Part shown: in pieces, positions 8,227 through 17,611 of the stretch
Numbering within the stretch: the first letter of the stretch is position 1
Layout of the letters: every line of letters begins with the position of its first letter
Assembly: GCA_963703555.1 (NCBI GenBank)
Contig: CAVPEV010000044.1
Coordinates: 1 to 64,000 of the forward strand
Origin: CAVPEV01 sp963703555
Lineage (GTDB): Bacteria; Actinomycetota; Actinomycetes; Actinomycetales; Cellulomonadaceae
DNA: 64,000 bases
Direction of reading: 5' to 3'
Made by a program: the position numbers and the translations under genes
Notes under the pieces: generated by a model
Told to the model about the DNA's origin: nothing
The model's database searches: none
What the model saw: only the letters and a program-made list of their open reading frames with translations

Positions 8227-11200
8227 TTGGGCCGAACGGCATGGGCGCCGGACCGCGGGCTGGTGGAGTACCTCCATGGTCAGATGGAGGACACGCTTCG
8301 TTCGTACCACGCGAAGCCCGACCTCATCACTGAGCATGCGAACCACGAGGAGTCCATCCGCGTCGGCGGGTATGCCAACCGGACGCTCCTTGAGTTGGTC
8401 CAGAACGCCGCTGATGCGATCGCCGGAAGTGTCGACGGCGGTCCGCACGCGGGTCGCGTCGAGATCGTGCTCGACCCGGACCGAGGGGTCCTCTACTGCG
8501 CCAACGCGGGGCGACCGTTCTCCAAGGATGGACTTCGGTCGATCACGATGGCGCACATCAGCGGCAAGCGCGGGGACGAGATCGGAAGGTTCGGGCTCGG
8601 CTTCAAGTCCGTACTTGCGGTCTCTGACCGGCCGCAGGTGTTCAGCCGATCCGTGTCGTTCGAGTTCAACAGCCCGTCGACGCAGGCGGAGCTAGCCCAG
8701 GCGGCGCCTGGTGCTCGCCACTACCCGCTCTTGCGGACGGCCGTCCCGGTTGACGCCGACCGGGAGTTCTCCGGCGACGCGATCCTCGCCGAGCTGGGTG
8801 AGTGGGCTTCCACGATCGTCCGGCTACCGGAGGCCAAGAACCTCGAGCGGCTCCGGTACGAGATCGAGAACTTCGCGACGGAGTTCCTGCTCTTCGTGAG
8901 TGCGGTCCGTGAAGTGCGGCTCCGGATCCTCGGGCCGGACGGGCTAACCATCACCCACGTCTCACGCGATCTCGGCAATGGCCTGCTCCGGATCGAGCGC
9001 CCAGGCGGCGACAGGGACGAGTGGATCGTCCAGGACCGGATGCACGCACCTTCCGCACAGGCCCGCAAAGAGGTCGGCGAGGCGGTGTCCCGCTCGGAGG
9101 TGAGGGTCACCGTCGCGTTGCCACGCCGTCAGTCGAAGCTCCGAATCGGACAGTTCTGGTCCTACTTCCCGCTGCAGGACCGCACCTCGGCGTCAGGGCT
9201 GTTCAACGCTCCCTGGAGCGTGAACGACGACCGGACGACTCTGCTTCGCAACGACTACAACCGCGAGATCCTGCAGACAATCGCCGACGCGTTCGTCGAC
9301 CTGCTGCCTCGCGTCATCACGAGTGACGATCCCGCGGCGCACCTCGACTACATGCCGGCACGTGGCCGGGAGACTCTGGGATTCGGCGACGAGACCATGA
9401 TCGCGCACGTTCGCGCAGCTGTCTCTCGCAGACCGCTCATACCTGACGCCACCGGATCCCTGTGCTTCGGCCTGGACCTGCGCCCGCTGGACTTCGCGGT
9501 GAAGTTCGAACCTGAGGTCCAAGAGGGCTGGTCGCTGTCGCCCAACACGGGCGCGGATGTCCCGCACTGGCGCTGCTACTCGACGGACACCAGAGCGACA
9601 CGCCTCCGCGACCTGTTCGTCGCGGGCATGGAGGACGACTTCGCCGTCGAGGGCTCGCGCGATCAGCTCCGGGCGCTCGAGAGGCTGCCGAAGCGAGGGC
9701 TCCTCGCATGGCTACGCGAGTGGGCCGAGGGCGAGGACCCTGTCTCCGCCGCCAACGCCCTGAAGACCGTGATGGGCCACAGATCGCTGGCGTCGATCGA
9801 GCAGGCGAAGGTCATCCTAACGACCGACGGGCTGCGAGCGATTTCGGACAAGGACCTCGTCTTCCTGCACCAGCAGGGCGACGTGCACCTCGACGGAGCG
9901 GTGTTCGTCGACCCGGAGTTCCTCTCGCAGCCCGGGGTGGAGGCTCTACTCAAGCAAGCGGGCTTCCGCGACATGGACCCCGAGACGGTCCTCAACGCAC
10001 GTGTGGCGGCGCTGCCGGAGGTGCCGGCGCCGGCCGAGCTCGAGGCGCTGTGGGACGCGGTCCTCGACGTTCCCGTGCACACCGCAGCCAAGATCCTCGA
10101 CCGGCACCGCACCAAGGTCATGGTGCCCACGCAGGACGGAGCGTGGGCCCGGCCGGTGGGCGTCTTCGACATCCCGGAGACCCTCGGAGCCGAGGTGGCG
10201 TCGAGGCTCCTCGACCGCGAACGGTGCCTTCCGGAGGTAGCCCACCGCATCGGCGTCATCCAGGAGCCGGTAGCGAACTTCCTCGAGGAGGAAGAGCCGC
10301 TCCGCGACGACTACCGCAACTGGGTGCGTACCCACCTCAACTCGAAGCTGGGGCCGGGCGACAGGGCCATCGAGCGGATAGACCTCGAACCGGGTGAGGG
10401 CCCCGGTCCGTTCTCGGTGCTCCTCATGCTGCACAAGGCCGACGCGTCGCCGGCGCTGCGGGAGCTCTGGACCGTGCGTCTGATGGAGCTCGGCGACCGG
10501 CCGTGGATCTGTGAGGACGTCGACTCCGGACGCACCTACGAGGTGCAGTCGCCAGTGCGCTGGGCGGTGGAGCACGCGGGCATCGTGAGGACCACCCGGG
10601 GCTTCGCGGCGCCTGGACACGCCGCGCACCCGTCCCTCCTTCGGTTCGAAGCGTTGCTTCCTCTGTTCCGCGGTTCCGGTCGGGTCGCCGACACGCTCGG
10701 GCTCCCTTCCGAGCTCGAGCAGGTCGCTCCAGAGGTCCTCAGGGCCTCACTGGAGGCACCTGTCTTCGCGGACGCGATCGCGGACGACACTCTCGTCGAG
10801 TTCATCCTCACCGCCGTACGCGTGGCCTTCCCGGACGGCGGGCGGCCGGCGAGCATCCCGGCGCGCGTCGGCCGTGTGGTTGAACCTCGGTCGCCCGAGA
10901 CGGTCTACGTCGCTTCGTCGGAGGACGAGCGCAAGTACCTCGCCACGCGAGGACGGCCCTACCTGTTCGCGGAAGGAGCAGAAGCCGAGGCGCTCGTCGC
11001 CACCGTGGGGTGCGGGCGGTTCGAGGACAGCTTCGCCTTCTCGATGGTCATCGACGGCTTGCAGAGCAGCCAGCCGATCAGGGACGTCTTCACCGGCCTT
11101 CGCTCCGGTCACATCGGCGAGAGCGTCGCCCACGCCTCGATCGCACGTGCAATGAAGGTCATCAAGCGGGTCACCACTGAGGACGGCGTCGAGGACCAGC

Positions 11201-12927
11201 CGCTTCAGTGGTCGCTGGGCGGCAACGACCTCGTTGTAAGGGATGACCTGCCCGAAGACCGTGCTCTCGCGATCATCAATGAGGCGTTCGGCCTCGGCCT
11301 GGACCACGCCGAGCTGGCCCGAGTGCAGAAGGTCGGGGTCGGCCACAGGCTCGAGGGACTTCGGGCGGAAGCGAAGGCCGCAACGACTGACGCCCAGCGC
11401 CTCGAGGTCTACTTCGGGCCTGACACACTCCGCGAAGCGCTCCCCAAGGGGCTCTGGGGGGCGCTGGAGTCACAGGGACTCGTGGATGACAAGACGTCGC
11501 TCGGGGACCTCTTCCTGACTGTCTACGGCACCGACTCGATCCACATGTTGCAGGACGCTTTCCGCGAGGAGGGCTTCGCTGACGTCCCGTCACAGTGGGC
11601 AGGCGGCCAGGCTACGATCTCGTGGCTCCGGAGAATGGGGTTCGGCACGACGTACGCGGGCCGCCGCACCCAGCGGCAGGACGACGAGTTCCTCGTGCCC
11701 GGGGCCGTCAAGATGAACGGTCTGCACGACTTCCAGGAGACGATCAGCGGAGGACTCCGCGACGTCCTTACGGAGCGCGACTCGGATGGCCACGCGAAGA
11801 AGGCCATGGTCGAGTTGCCCACAGGGGCCGGCAAGACGCGCGTCGCCAGCGAGACCGCGCTGCGGCTCTTCGTCGAGGGTGCGCTCCGCGGCCCCATCTT
11901 GTGGATCGCCCAGTCACAAGAACTCTGCGAACAAGCCGTACAAACGTGGAGCACCGTCTGGCGGTGGCTCGGGGACGAGCGCCCACTCACGGTCGGCCGG
12001 CTGTGGGAGGGCAGGACCGTCCATGAGCCTGAGACGGACCTCAGCGTGATCGTCGCCACCGACGCCAAGCTCGAGACCCTCCTCCGCAACCCGGACTACG
12101 ACTGGCTCGCCAACGCGGCGGCGGTCTTCGTGGACGAGGCGCACCGGGCCGGCAACTCCGAGCGGTACACCCGGATCTTGAGTTGGCTCGGAGTGGCGGG
12201 CCGCGAGTGGGCCCGACCGCTCATCGGCTTGTCCGCGACTCCGTTCAAGGGTGGGAGCGACGGCACCGATGCACTCGCCGGCCGCTTCGGCCGCCGCAAG
12301 CTCACTGCCTTCGACGAGGACCCCTATCGGCAGCTGGCCGAACGAAAGGTCCTCGCACGCGTTCAGCGGGAGGTGCTCCGCGGCGTCGACGTGCCGCTCA
12401 GCGATGCCGAGATCAACGACGCCAGGACCCTCCGTAGGGTCAGCGACACCGTCATGACGCGGATCGGACGCGACCAGGCCCGCATGGCCGCACTGGTCGA
12501 GCACATCTGCGGCTTGGACGAGGATTGGCCCGTCCTCGTCTTCACCCCGACGGTCCTCTCCGCACAGGTGCTAGCGGCCACGCTCCGGTACCGCGGACGA
12601 GACTCGGCAGCGGTCTCGGGCGAGACCGGAAGGCAGCGCCGCCGCGAGATCATCACGGAGTTCAAGGACGGGAGAATCCAGGTCCTGACGAACTGCGATC
12701 TGCTCACGCAAGGCTTCGACGCTCCCGGCGTCCGGGCCCTCTACATCGCAAGACCGACGTTCAGCCCGGGTGCCTACATCCAAATGGTCGGCCGTGGACT
12801 CCGCGGACCGGCGAACGGCGGCAAGGAGGAGTGTCTGATCGTCGACCTCGTGGACAACTTCGGCGAGGTCAACGACCTCCTCGGCTACCGCGAGTACGAG
12901 GACCTCTGGCAGGAGCGGCGCAGTTGA
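8227..12927 (+). CDS. Sacsin/Hsp90-type ATPase fused to SF2 helicase, defence-associated
   Basis: This 1566-residue protein starts at TTG 8227, supported by AAGGGGAG upstream. Its N-terminus is a Bergerat-fold ATPase like that of sacsin: N box LLELVQNAADAI (about 54-65), DRGVLYCANAGRPF (86-98), and GRFGLGFKSVLAV (120-132). A long middle region has no motif I recognise. The C-terminus is a superfamily 2 helicase: Walker A PTGAGKT at 1198-1204, VFVDEAH with DEAH at 1303-1306, LSATPFKG, and motif VI QMVGRGLRG. It is the first gene of an overlapping chain with a NERD helicase, drmA and drmB. It may sense or remodel invading DNA, but that is inference. It is not the SNF2 protein DrmD or, as far as I can tell, DrmE. 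Confidence 0.85.
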   Translation: MGRTAWAPDRGLVEYLHGQMEDTLRSYHAKPDLITEHANHEESIRVGGYANRTLLELVQNAADAIAGSVDGGPHAGRVEIVLDPDRGVLYCANAGRPFSKDGLRSITMAHISGKRGDEIGRFGLGFKSVLAVSDRPQVFSRSVSFEFNSPSTQAELAQAAPGARHYPLLRTAVPVDADREFSGDAILAELGEWASTIVRLPEAKNLERLRYEIENFATEFLLFVSAVREVRLRILGPDGLTITHVSRDLGNGLLRIERPGGDRDEWIVQDRMHAPSAQARKEVGEAVSRSEVRVTVALPRRQSKLRIGQFWSYFPLQDRTSASGLFNAPWSVNDDRTTLLRNDYNREILQTIADAFVDLLPRVITSDDPAAHLDYMPARGRETLGFGDETMIAHVRAAVSRRPLIPDATGSLCFGLDLRPLDFAVKFEPEVQEGWSLSPNTGADVPHWRCYSTDTRATRLRDLFVAGMEDDFAVEGSRDQLRALERLPKRGLLAWLREWAEGEDPVSAANALKTVMGHRSLASIEQAKVILTTDGLRAISDKDLVFLHQQGDVHLDGAVFVDPEFLSQPGVEALLKQAGFRDMDPETVLNARVAALPEVPAPAELEALWDAVLDVPVHTAAKILDRHRTKVMVPTQDGAWARPVGVFDIPETLGAEVASRLLDRERCLPEVAHRIGVIQEPVANFLEEEEPLRDDYRNWVRTHLNSKLGPGDRAIERIDLEPGEGPGPFSVLLMLHKADASPALRELWTVRLMELGDRPWICEDVDSGRTYEVQSPVRWAVEHAGIVRTTRGFAAPGHAAHPSLLRFEALLPLFRGSGRVADTLGLPSELEQVAPEVLRASLEAPVFADAIADDTLVEFILTAVRVAFPDGGRPASIPARVGRVVEPRSPETVYVASSEDERKYLATRGRPYLFAEGAEAEALVATVGCGRFEDSFAFSMVIDGLQSSQPIRDVFTGLRSGHIGESVAHASIARAMKVIKRVTTEDGVEDQPLQWSLGGNDLVVRDDLPEDRALAIINEAFGLGLDHAELARVQKVGVGHRLEGLRAEAKAATTDAQRLEVYFGPDTLREALPKGLWGALESQGLVDDKTSLGDLFLTVYGTDSIHMLQDAFREEGFADVPSQWAGGQATISWLRRMGFGTTYAGRRTQRQDDEFLVPGAVKMNGLHDFQETISGGLRDVLTERDSDGHAKKAMVELPTGAGKTRVASETALRLFVEGALRGPILWIAQSQELCEQAVQTWSTVWRWLGDERPLTVGRLWEGRTVHEPETDLSVIVATDAKLETLLRNPDYDWLANAAAVFVDEAHRAGNSERYTRILSWLGVAGREWARPLIGLSATPFKGGSDGTDALAGRFGRRKLTAFDEDPYRQLAERKVLARVQREVLRGVDVPLSDAEINDARTLRRVSDTVMTRIGRDQARMAALVEHICGLDEDWPVLVFTPTVLSAQVLAATLRYRGRDSAAVSGETGRQRRREIITEFKDGRIQVLTNCDLLTQGFDAPGVRALYIARPTFSPGAYIQMVGRGLRGPANGGKEECLIVDLVDNFGEVNDLLGYREYEDLWQERRS

Positions 12928-14441
12928 TCCTCTCCCCCGACCTGGTCGACATCGAGCGCACCGCCACGAGCGACGCCGAGCGCCGTGTGGCTCGCCTGCT
13001 TCGGGGCGTCGAGGGCGATCCCGATGCGGTCGCCTTCCACTCGGTCAAGCTGCGCTCCCACGCCTACAAGCAGCAGGCGGAGGCTGACTTCGTCGTCCTC
13101 TGGCGCGGCGTCGTCGTCGTCGTGGAGGTCAAGGGCGGCGGGGTGCGCAAACACGAGGGCACCTGGTACTCGATCGACCGGCGTGACGAGTGGCACCGCC
13201 TGCCTACTTCGCCGATGGAACAAGCCAGGTCGGCCGCCTATGCGCTCCGCGACATCCTCACCGAGGAGGGAGTCAGCTGGTACGCGCACGAGGCGGTGGT
13301 CATCACACCGGACATCGAGCCGCCGCCGCACTCGACGGAGTGGGCGCCCACCCACTGGCTCGCGAAGGACCAGATGAGCACCGACGGCATCCGGGCTGCT
13401 CTCGACACCGTCGTCGCCGGGGCACGGCGGCCACCGACGGGGCGCAGACTCGCGAGGACCGGCGACCTGCGCGTCCGGCTCTTCGGAGAGTTCACGCGGA
13501 TCCCTGTCATTGACGCACTCCGCGGAGCGGTGCTCGACGAGCAGAACCGGGCGACCGAGGCACAGGCACGGGTGCTCGCCACCCTCGCGCGCAATCCCAG
13601 ACTGCTCGTGACCGGTGGAGCAGGGACGGGGAAGTCCGTGGTCCTTGCCGAGGCGGCCAAGCAGGACGCCGACCTCGGCCGTGCCACGCTGATCACCTAC
13701 AGGTCACCGGGCCTGTCCGCGTTCTTCACGCAGCGAGTCGCCGGTCGCGACATCCATCTCGCCGCCTTCGACGACCTGCCCGACGACCGGACGTTCGACT
13801 CCGTGTTCGTCGACGAGGCGCAGGACCTCATGAACGCCCAGGGGATGGACCGACTCGACGGGGTGATCCGCGACGGCCGGTCCAACGGCCGATGGCGGAT
13901 GTTCCTCGACCCGAACAATCAAGCTCACGTGGACGGTGAGTTCGACGAGGACGTGCTCGCGCTGGTCGCGGACGAGGCGACGACGGTCGACCTGGACCTC
14001 AACGTCCGCAACACCAAGGCGATCGTCCACGTCGTGCAGGAGTACCTCGGCGCCGACGTCGGCGACCCCGGGATCGTGCACGGCGAGAAGGTCCATTGGG
14101 TGGCCTCCGCGAACGGCGGCCTCGCAGAAGCGGGTGAGCTCGCCAGCAGGTTGGTGGCGGACGGGGTGAGGTGCGACGACATCTGGATCATCGACGTCGA
14201 GTCCGCCGCCGCCCCCTTCCGCAGCGATCGTGGCGTGCTCGTCACCAACCCCAGGGACGCCAAGGGCCTCGAGGCGGAGCACGTCATCGTCTGCGGACTG
14301 CCCGAGGTCTTCGATGCCCGCGGCACGGCAGCTCTCTACGTCGCGGTCACGAGGGCCCGCGTGGCCCTCCACGTGGTTACCTCCGACTCGGAGATGGCGC
14401 GGCTGAAGGATCTCGTCCGACGAAGGATGGTGGCGGAGTGA
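12924..14441 (+). CDS. NERD-domain nuclease/SF1 helicase
   Basis: The TTG at 12924 overlaps the upstream stop and has AGGAG nine bases before it, giving 505 residues. The first 150 residues fit a NERD (nuclease-related) domain: SDAERRVARLLRG, then EADFVVLWRGVVVVVEVKGG with the D...ExK pattern of restriction-like nucleases. A UvrD-like superfamily 1 helicase follows: Walker A VTGGAGTGKS, SVFVDEAQDLM, and the late motif YVAVTRARVALHVV. NERD-helicase proteins occur in defence islands. The next gene's GTG overlaps its stop, so the pair is translationally coupled. Confidence 0.85.
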   Translation: MILSPDLVDIERTATSDAERRVARLLRGVEGDPDAVAFHSVKLRSHAYKQQAEADFVVLWRGVVVVVEVKGGGVRKHEGTWYSIDRRDEWHRLPTSPMEQARSAAYALRDILTEEGVSWYAHEAVVITPDIEPPPHSTEWAPTHWLAKDQMSTDGIRAALDTVVAGARRPPTGRRLARTGDLRVRLFGEFTRIPVIDALRGAVLDEQNRATEAQARVLATLARNPRLLVTGGAGTGKSVVLAEAAKQDADLGRATLITYRSPGLSAFFTQRVAGRDIHLAAFDDLPDDRTFDSVFVDEAQDLMNAQGMDRLDGVIRDGRSNGRWRMFLDPNNQAHVDGEFDEDVLALVADEATTVDLDLNVRNTKAIVHVVQEYLGADVGDPGIVHGEKVHWVASANGGLAEAGELASRLVADGVRCDDIWIIDVESAAAPFRSDRGVLVTNPRDAKGLEAEHVIVCGLPEVFDARGTAALYVAVTRARVALHVVTSDSEMARLKDLVRRRMVAE

Positions 14442-17400
14442 CGCTTACGGCAGAACAGGCGGCGGCGCTGGCCCACCTACGTGGCGCATACGTCGGCCCC
14501 GAGGGGGGGCCGGAGGAGGTCGTGGAGAACCCGCCGAACCTGCGGTACTCCGTGGGCATCCTCTTCCCCCGGGAGGTGCACGATCATCCGGAGACGAACC
14601 CGGACCCCGAGGTCGATGCGGACGTGCCCAGATCCGACGTCGAGGAGGACGGTGCGGGAGTCCCCCTCGCCGAGGACTGGCGCCCGTCGTCGGTGGCGAT
14701 CTCCTTCGTCACCGACGGCACATCAGTCATGTGCGATCTCACCGGAGCCACCTACGAGGACGTCCGTGGGGACGGGCCCCCGGCGTGGCGGCGGCATCCC
14801 TTCGAGGTCCGAGCGCTCGAACTCACCGACGATCGGCCGCCGGAAACGCTCACGGTCGGGGGCGTGCCCGTCGAGATCGGCGCCCGCTGGCGGACCTACC
14901 GATCGGGGCACCTCGTCACGGTTCACGCCAGGGTCCTCTCGACCTCACTCGGAGACGACCGTCTCGACGTGCCCCTGACCTTGTTCCAGGTCGCCCTGTC
15001 CGTCGCGGCTGCTCCCGGCCACCGCTTCCTCGAGTACGACGTGAGGCGCTCGCTGGACATCGACGAGGAGTCGGCGGAGCTGCGTGTCCGGTACCGCAAT
15101 CGGAAGGTCTACGCGGTCGGCCACGGGATGGCCGCAGATTGGGAAGTCATCGGATCTGACTGCTCGAAGGTGTTCCTCGACCCGGTGCCGGCCTTCGTGG
15201 TACCGGCGATCGAAGTGACCGGGTTCCGCTCGGGGGCAGCCGAGGACCGGGCCCTCGAACTGAGGCACCTGGCTCGGATCGACACGGACGCGGCTGCGGT
15301 CGTTCCTTCCCTGGACGCCTTCCTGCGCGCCTTCGAGAAGTGGGTCGAGGCGGAAGAACTGAGGGCCGAGACTCTCGGGGACGATGCACCCGTTGCCCGC
15401 CGGATCGCCGCTCGCGCGCGGCTGACCGCCTCCCGAATGAGCGAAGGTATCGATCTACTGCGCGCACCCGAGAACGGGAACCCGCGCACGGCGTTCGCCC
15501 TCGGCATGGCGGCGATGCGCCTGCAGATGCTCCAGGCGATGGCACAGCGCGGCGACGAGCCCCGCGAGCCACGCTGGCGGCCCTTCCAGTTGGGCTTCCT
15601 GCTGGTTGCGCTGGCCTCCACCCTCGACGAGGCCCATGACGATCGGGAGGTCGTGGACCTCATCTGGTTCCCCACCGGTGGGGGGAAGACCGAGGCCTAC
15701 CTCGCCCTCGCGGCCATGGAGGTCTTCCGGCGGCGGCTTGAGCACGGGACCGCCGGCGCGGGCACCGCCGTGATCACCCGGTACACGCTCCGCCTGCTCA
15801 CGGCACAGCAGTTCCAGCGGACCGCGGCACTGGTCTGCGCCATGGAACTCCTCAGACGACCGGGCCGGTTGCACGACGCGCGAGTCCAGGGAATGTCGCC
15901 CTTCACCATCGGTCTCTGGGTAGGCAACCAGGTGACGCCCGGGACCCGTGCCGAGGCCAAGGGCGCATTGGACCGACTGCTCAAGGCACTGCACCCCGAC
16001 GAAGCGAACCAGTTCCAGATCGAGGGCTGTCCCTGGTGCGGCTCCCCGCTCCTGCCGCCGAAGCGGTCAACGGATCGGACCCTCTACGGGCTACGCCTCG
16101 ACGGCCATGACACCGTCATCCACTGCACCGACCAAGCCTGTCCCTTCGCCGACGAGCTGCCCGTCGCGGTGGTGGACGAGGTCATCTACGACGACCCGCC
16201 GACGATCGTCCTCGCCACTGTGGACAAGTTCGCCCGCCTCCAGTTCCGACCGGAGGCGGGTCGCATCCTGGGCATCGGTACCCCCTTCCGCCAGCCTTCC
16301 CTCGTCATCCAGGACGAGCTGCACCTCCTCTCCGGGCCGCTCGGCACCACCGTGGCTGTCTTCGACTCCGTCATCCAGGTGCTCCTCGCCCGCGCTGGCT
16401 CGAGGCCGAAGATCGTCGCCTCGACCGCCACCATCCGCTCGTCCGCGGAACAGGTGGCCGGCCTCTACGGACGCCCGGTCAGGCTCTACCCGCCAGCCGG
16501 TCTCGACGACGACCGGACCTTCTTCTCCCGACCCGTGGCCAGCGGCGAGGGACGGCTCTACGTGGGCCTCATGCCGCAGTCGACCTCACAGGCCTCGGCA
16601 CTCGTAGCTGCAGCTTCACCGCTCCTCGAACTACCCGGCGCGTTGTCGCGCGCATCCGATACCAGCGGCTCCAAGGACGCTTACTGGACAGCTGTCCTGT
16701 ACCACAACAGTCTCCGTGAACTCGGCCGTTCCGGCGCCCTCGTTGCCGATGACGTGAACGCACGGCTCGAGGCGCGCGCGGCGCGACTCGGGCTGGAACC
16801 GCGGGTCGTCAGGGCGGACATGGTGGTCGAACTCACCAGCCGACAAGAGGCGGAGGAACTCCCCAAGCACCTACGTGCACTCAGCCGCAGCGCCGATGAG
16901 TCAGACCTGGCGGTGGACGTGGTCCTCTCCTCCAACATGCTCTCCGTCGGCATCGACGTGCCTCGCTTGAGCCTCATGCTGATGGTGGGCCAGCCGAAGA
17001 CGACGGCCGAGTACATCCAGGCAACCAGCCGTGTTGGACGTGGCGCCGTGCGCGGTGTCGTCGTCACCCTGTTCAGGTCCAACCGCGCGCGGGACCGTTC
17101 CCACTTCGAGACGTTCCGCGCCTACCACGAAGCGCTCTACCGGAGCGTCGAGCCGACGAGCGTGACGCCATGGTCGGTGTCCTCGCGTGCCCGATCGCTC
17201 GGAGGTGCAGTCGTCGCGGTGCTTCGACAGTCGGTCCCCGCTCTCGCGGCGAACGACGCGGCCGGCAGGTTCGACCTCAGCGACGTCCACCTGCAGGCGG
17301 CCGTCAATGCCGTACTCGATCCACTGCTCGACCTCGTCCGACGCGCAGACCCCACTGAGGCGGACGAAACCGAGGCCGAATTGCGATCACTCATCCGCGA

Positions 17401-17611
17401 GTGGGACAGGCGTGCGGCCGCGTGCCGTGAGGCCGAAACGCCCCTGTTGTACGACCGGCGGAAGGCCGACGATTTGGGACTCCTCAAGCGCTTCGGCCAG
17501 CCGGGCGAAGGCTGGCTGGTCGCCGACTCGATGCGTTCGGTCGACCCGAACGTCGCAGTCGAGGTGCACGAGCCGATGGAGGAGGTGCCCGGTGGAACGC
17601 ATTCGGCATGA
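14438..17611 (+). CDS. drmA: DISARM helicase DrmA-like protein
   Basis: The GTG at 14438 overlaps the previous stop by three bases, giving 1057 residues. In DISARM, DrmA and DrmB form the complex that acts against incoming phage DNA. The N-terminal 390 residues are family-specific. The helicase core has IWFPTGGGKTEAYL (lysine 417), VIQDELHLLSG (DELH at 626-629), the SAT-like STATIRSS, and the C-terminal VVLSSNMLSVGIDVPRLSLM and TSRVGRG. A zinc-ribbon-like insert lies between the helicase motifs (GCPWCGSP and CTDQACPF). The next gene is a DrmB homologue overlapping it by 20 bases, the standard drmAB arrangement. No phospholipase-D gene drmC is seen. Confidence 0.88.
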   Translation: MTLTAEQAAALAHLRGAYVGPEGGPEEVVENPPNLRYSVGILFPREVHDHPETNPDPEVDADVPRSDVEEDGAGVPLAEDWRPSSVAISFVTDGTSVMCDLTGATYEDVRGDGPPAWRRHPFEVRALELTDDRPPETLTVGGVPVEIGARWRTYRSGHLVTVHARVLSTSLGDDRLDVPLTLFQVALSVAAAPGHRFLEYDVRRSLDIDEESAELRVRYRNRKVYAVGHGMAADWEVIGSDCSKVFLDPVPAFVVPAIEVTGFRSGAAEDRALELRHLARIDTDAAAVVPSLDAFLRAFEKWVEAEELRAETLGDDAPVARRIAARARLTASRMSEGIDLLRAPENGNPRTAFALGMAAMRLQMLQAMAQRGDEPREPRWRPFQLGFLLVALASTLDEAHDDREVVDLIWFPTGGGKTEAYLALAAMEVFRRRLEHGTAGAGTAVITRYTLRLLTAQQFQRTAALVCAMELLRRPGRLHDARVQGMSPFTIGLWVGNQVTPGTRAEAKGALDRLLKALHPDEANQFQIEGCPWCGSPLLPPKRSTDRTLYGLRLDGHDTVIHCTDQACPFADELPVAVVDEVIYDDPPTIVLATVDKFARLQFRPEAGRILGIGTPFRQPSLVIQDELHLLSGPLGTTVAVFDSVIQVLLARAGSRPKIVASTATIRSSAEQVAGLYGRPVRLYPPAGLDDDRTFFSRPVASGEGRLYVGLMPQSTSQASALVAAASPLLELPGALSRASDTSGSKDAYWTAVLYHNSLRELGRSGALVADDVNARLEARAARLGLEPRVVRADMVVELTSRQEAEELPKHLRALSRSADESDLAVDVVLSSNMLSVGIDVPRLSLMLMVGQPKTTAEYIQATSRVGRGAVRGVVVTLFRSNRARDRSHFETFRAYHEALYRSVEPTSVTPWSVSSRARSLGGAVVAVLRQSVPALAANDAAGRFDLSDVHLQAAVNAVLDPLLDLVRRADPTEADETEAELRSLIREWDRRAAACREAETPLLYDRRKADDLGLLKRFGQPGEGWLVADSMRSVDPNVAVEVHEPMEEVPGGTHSA

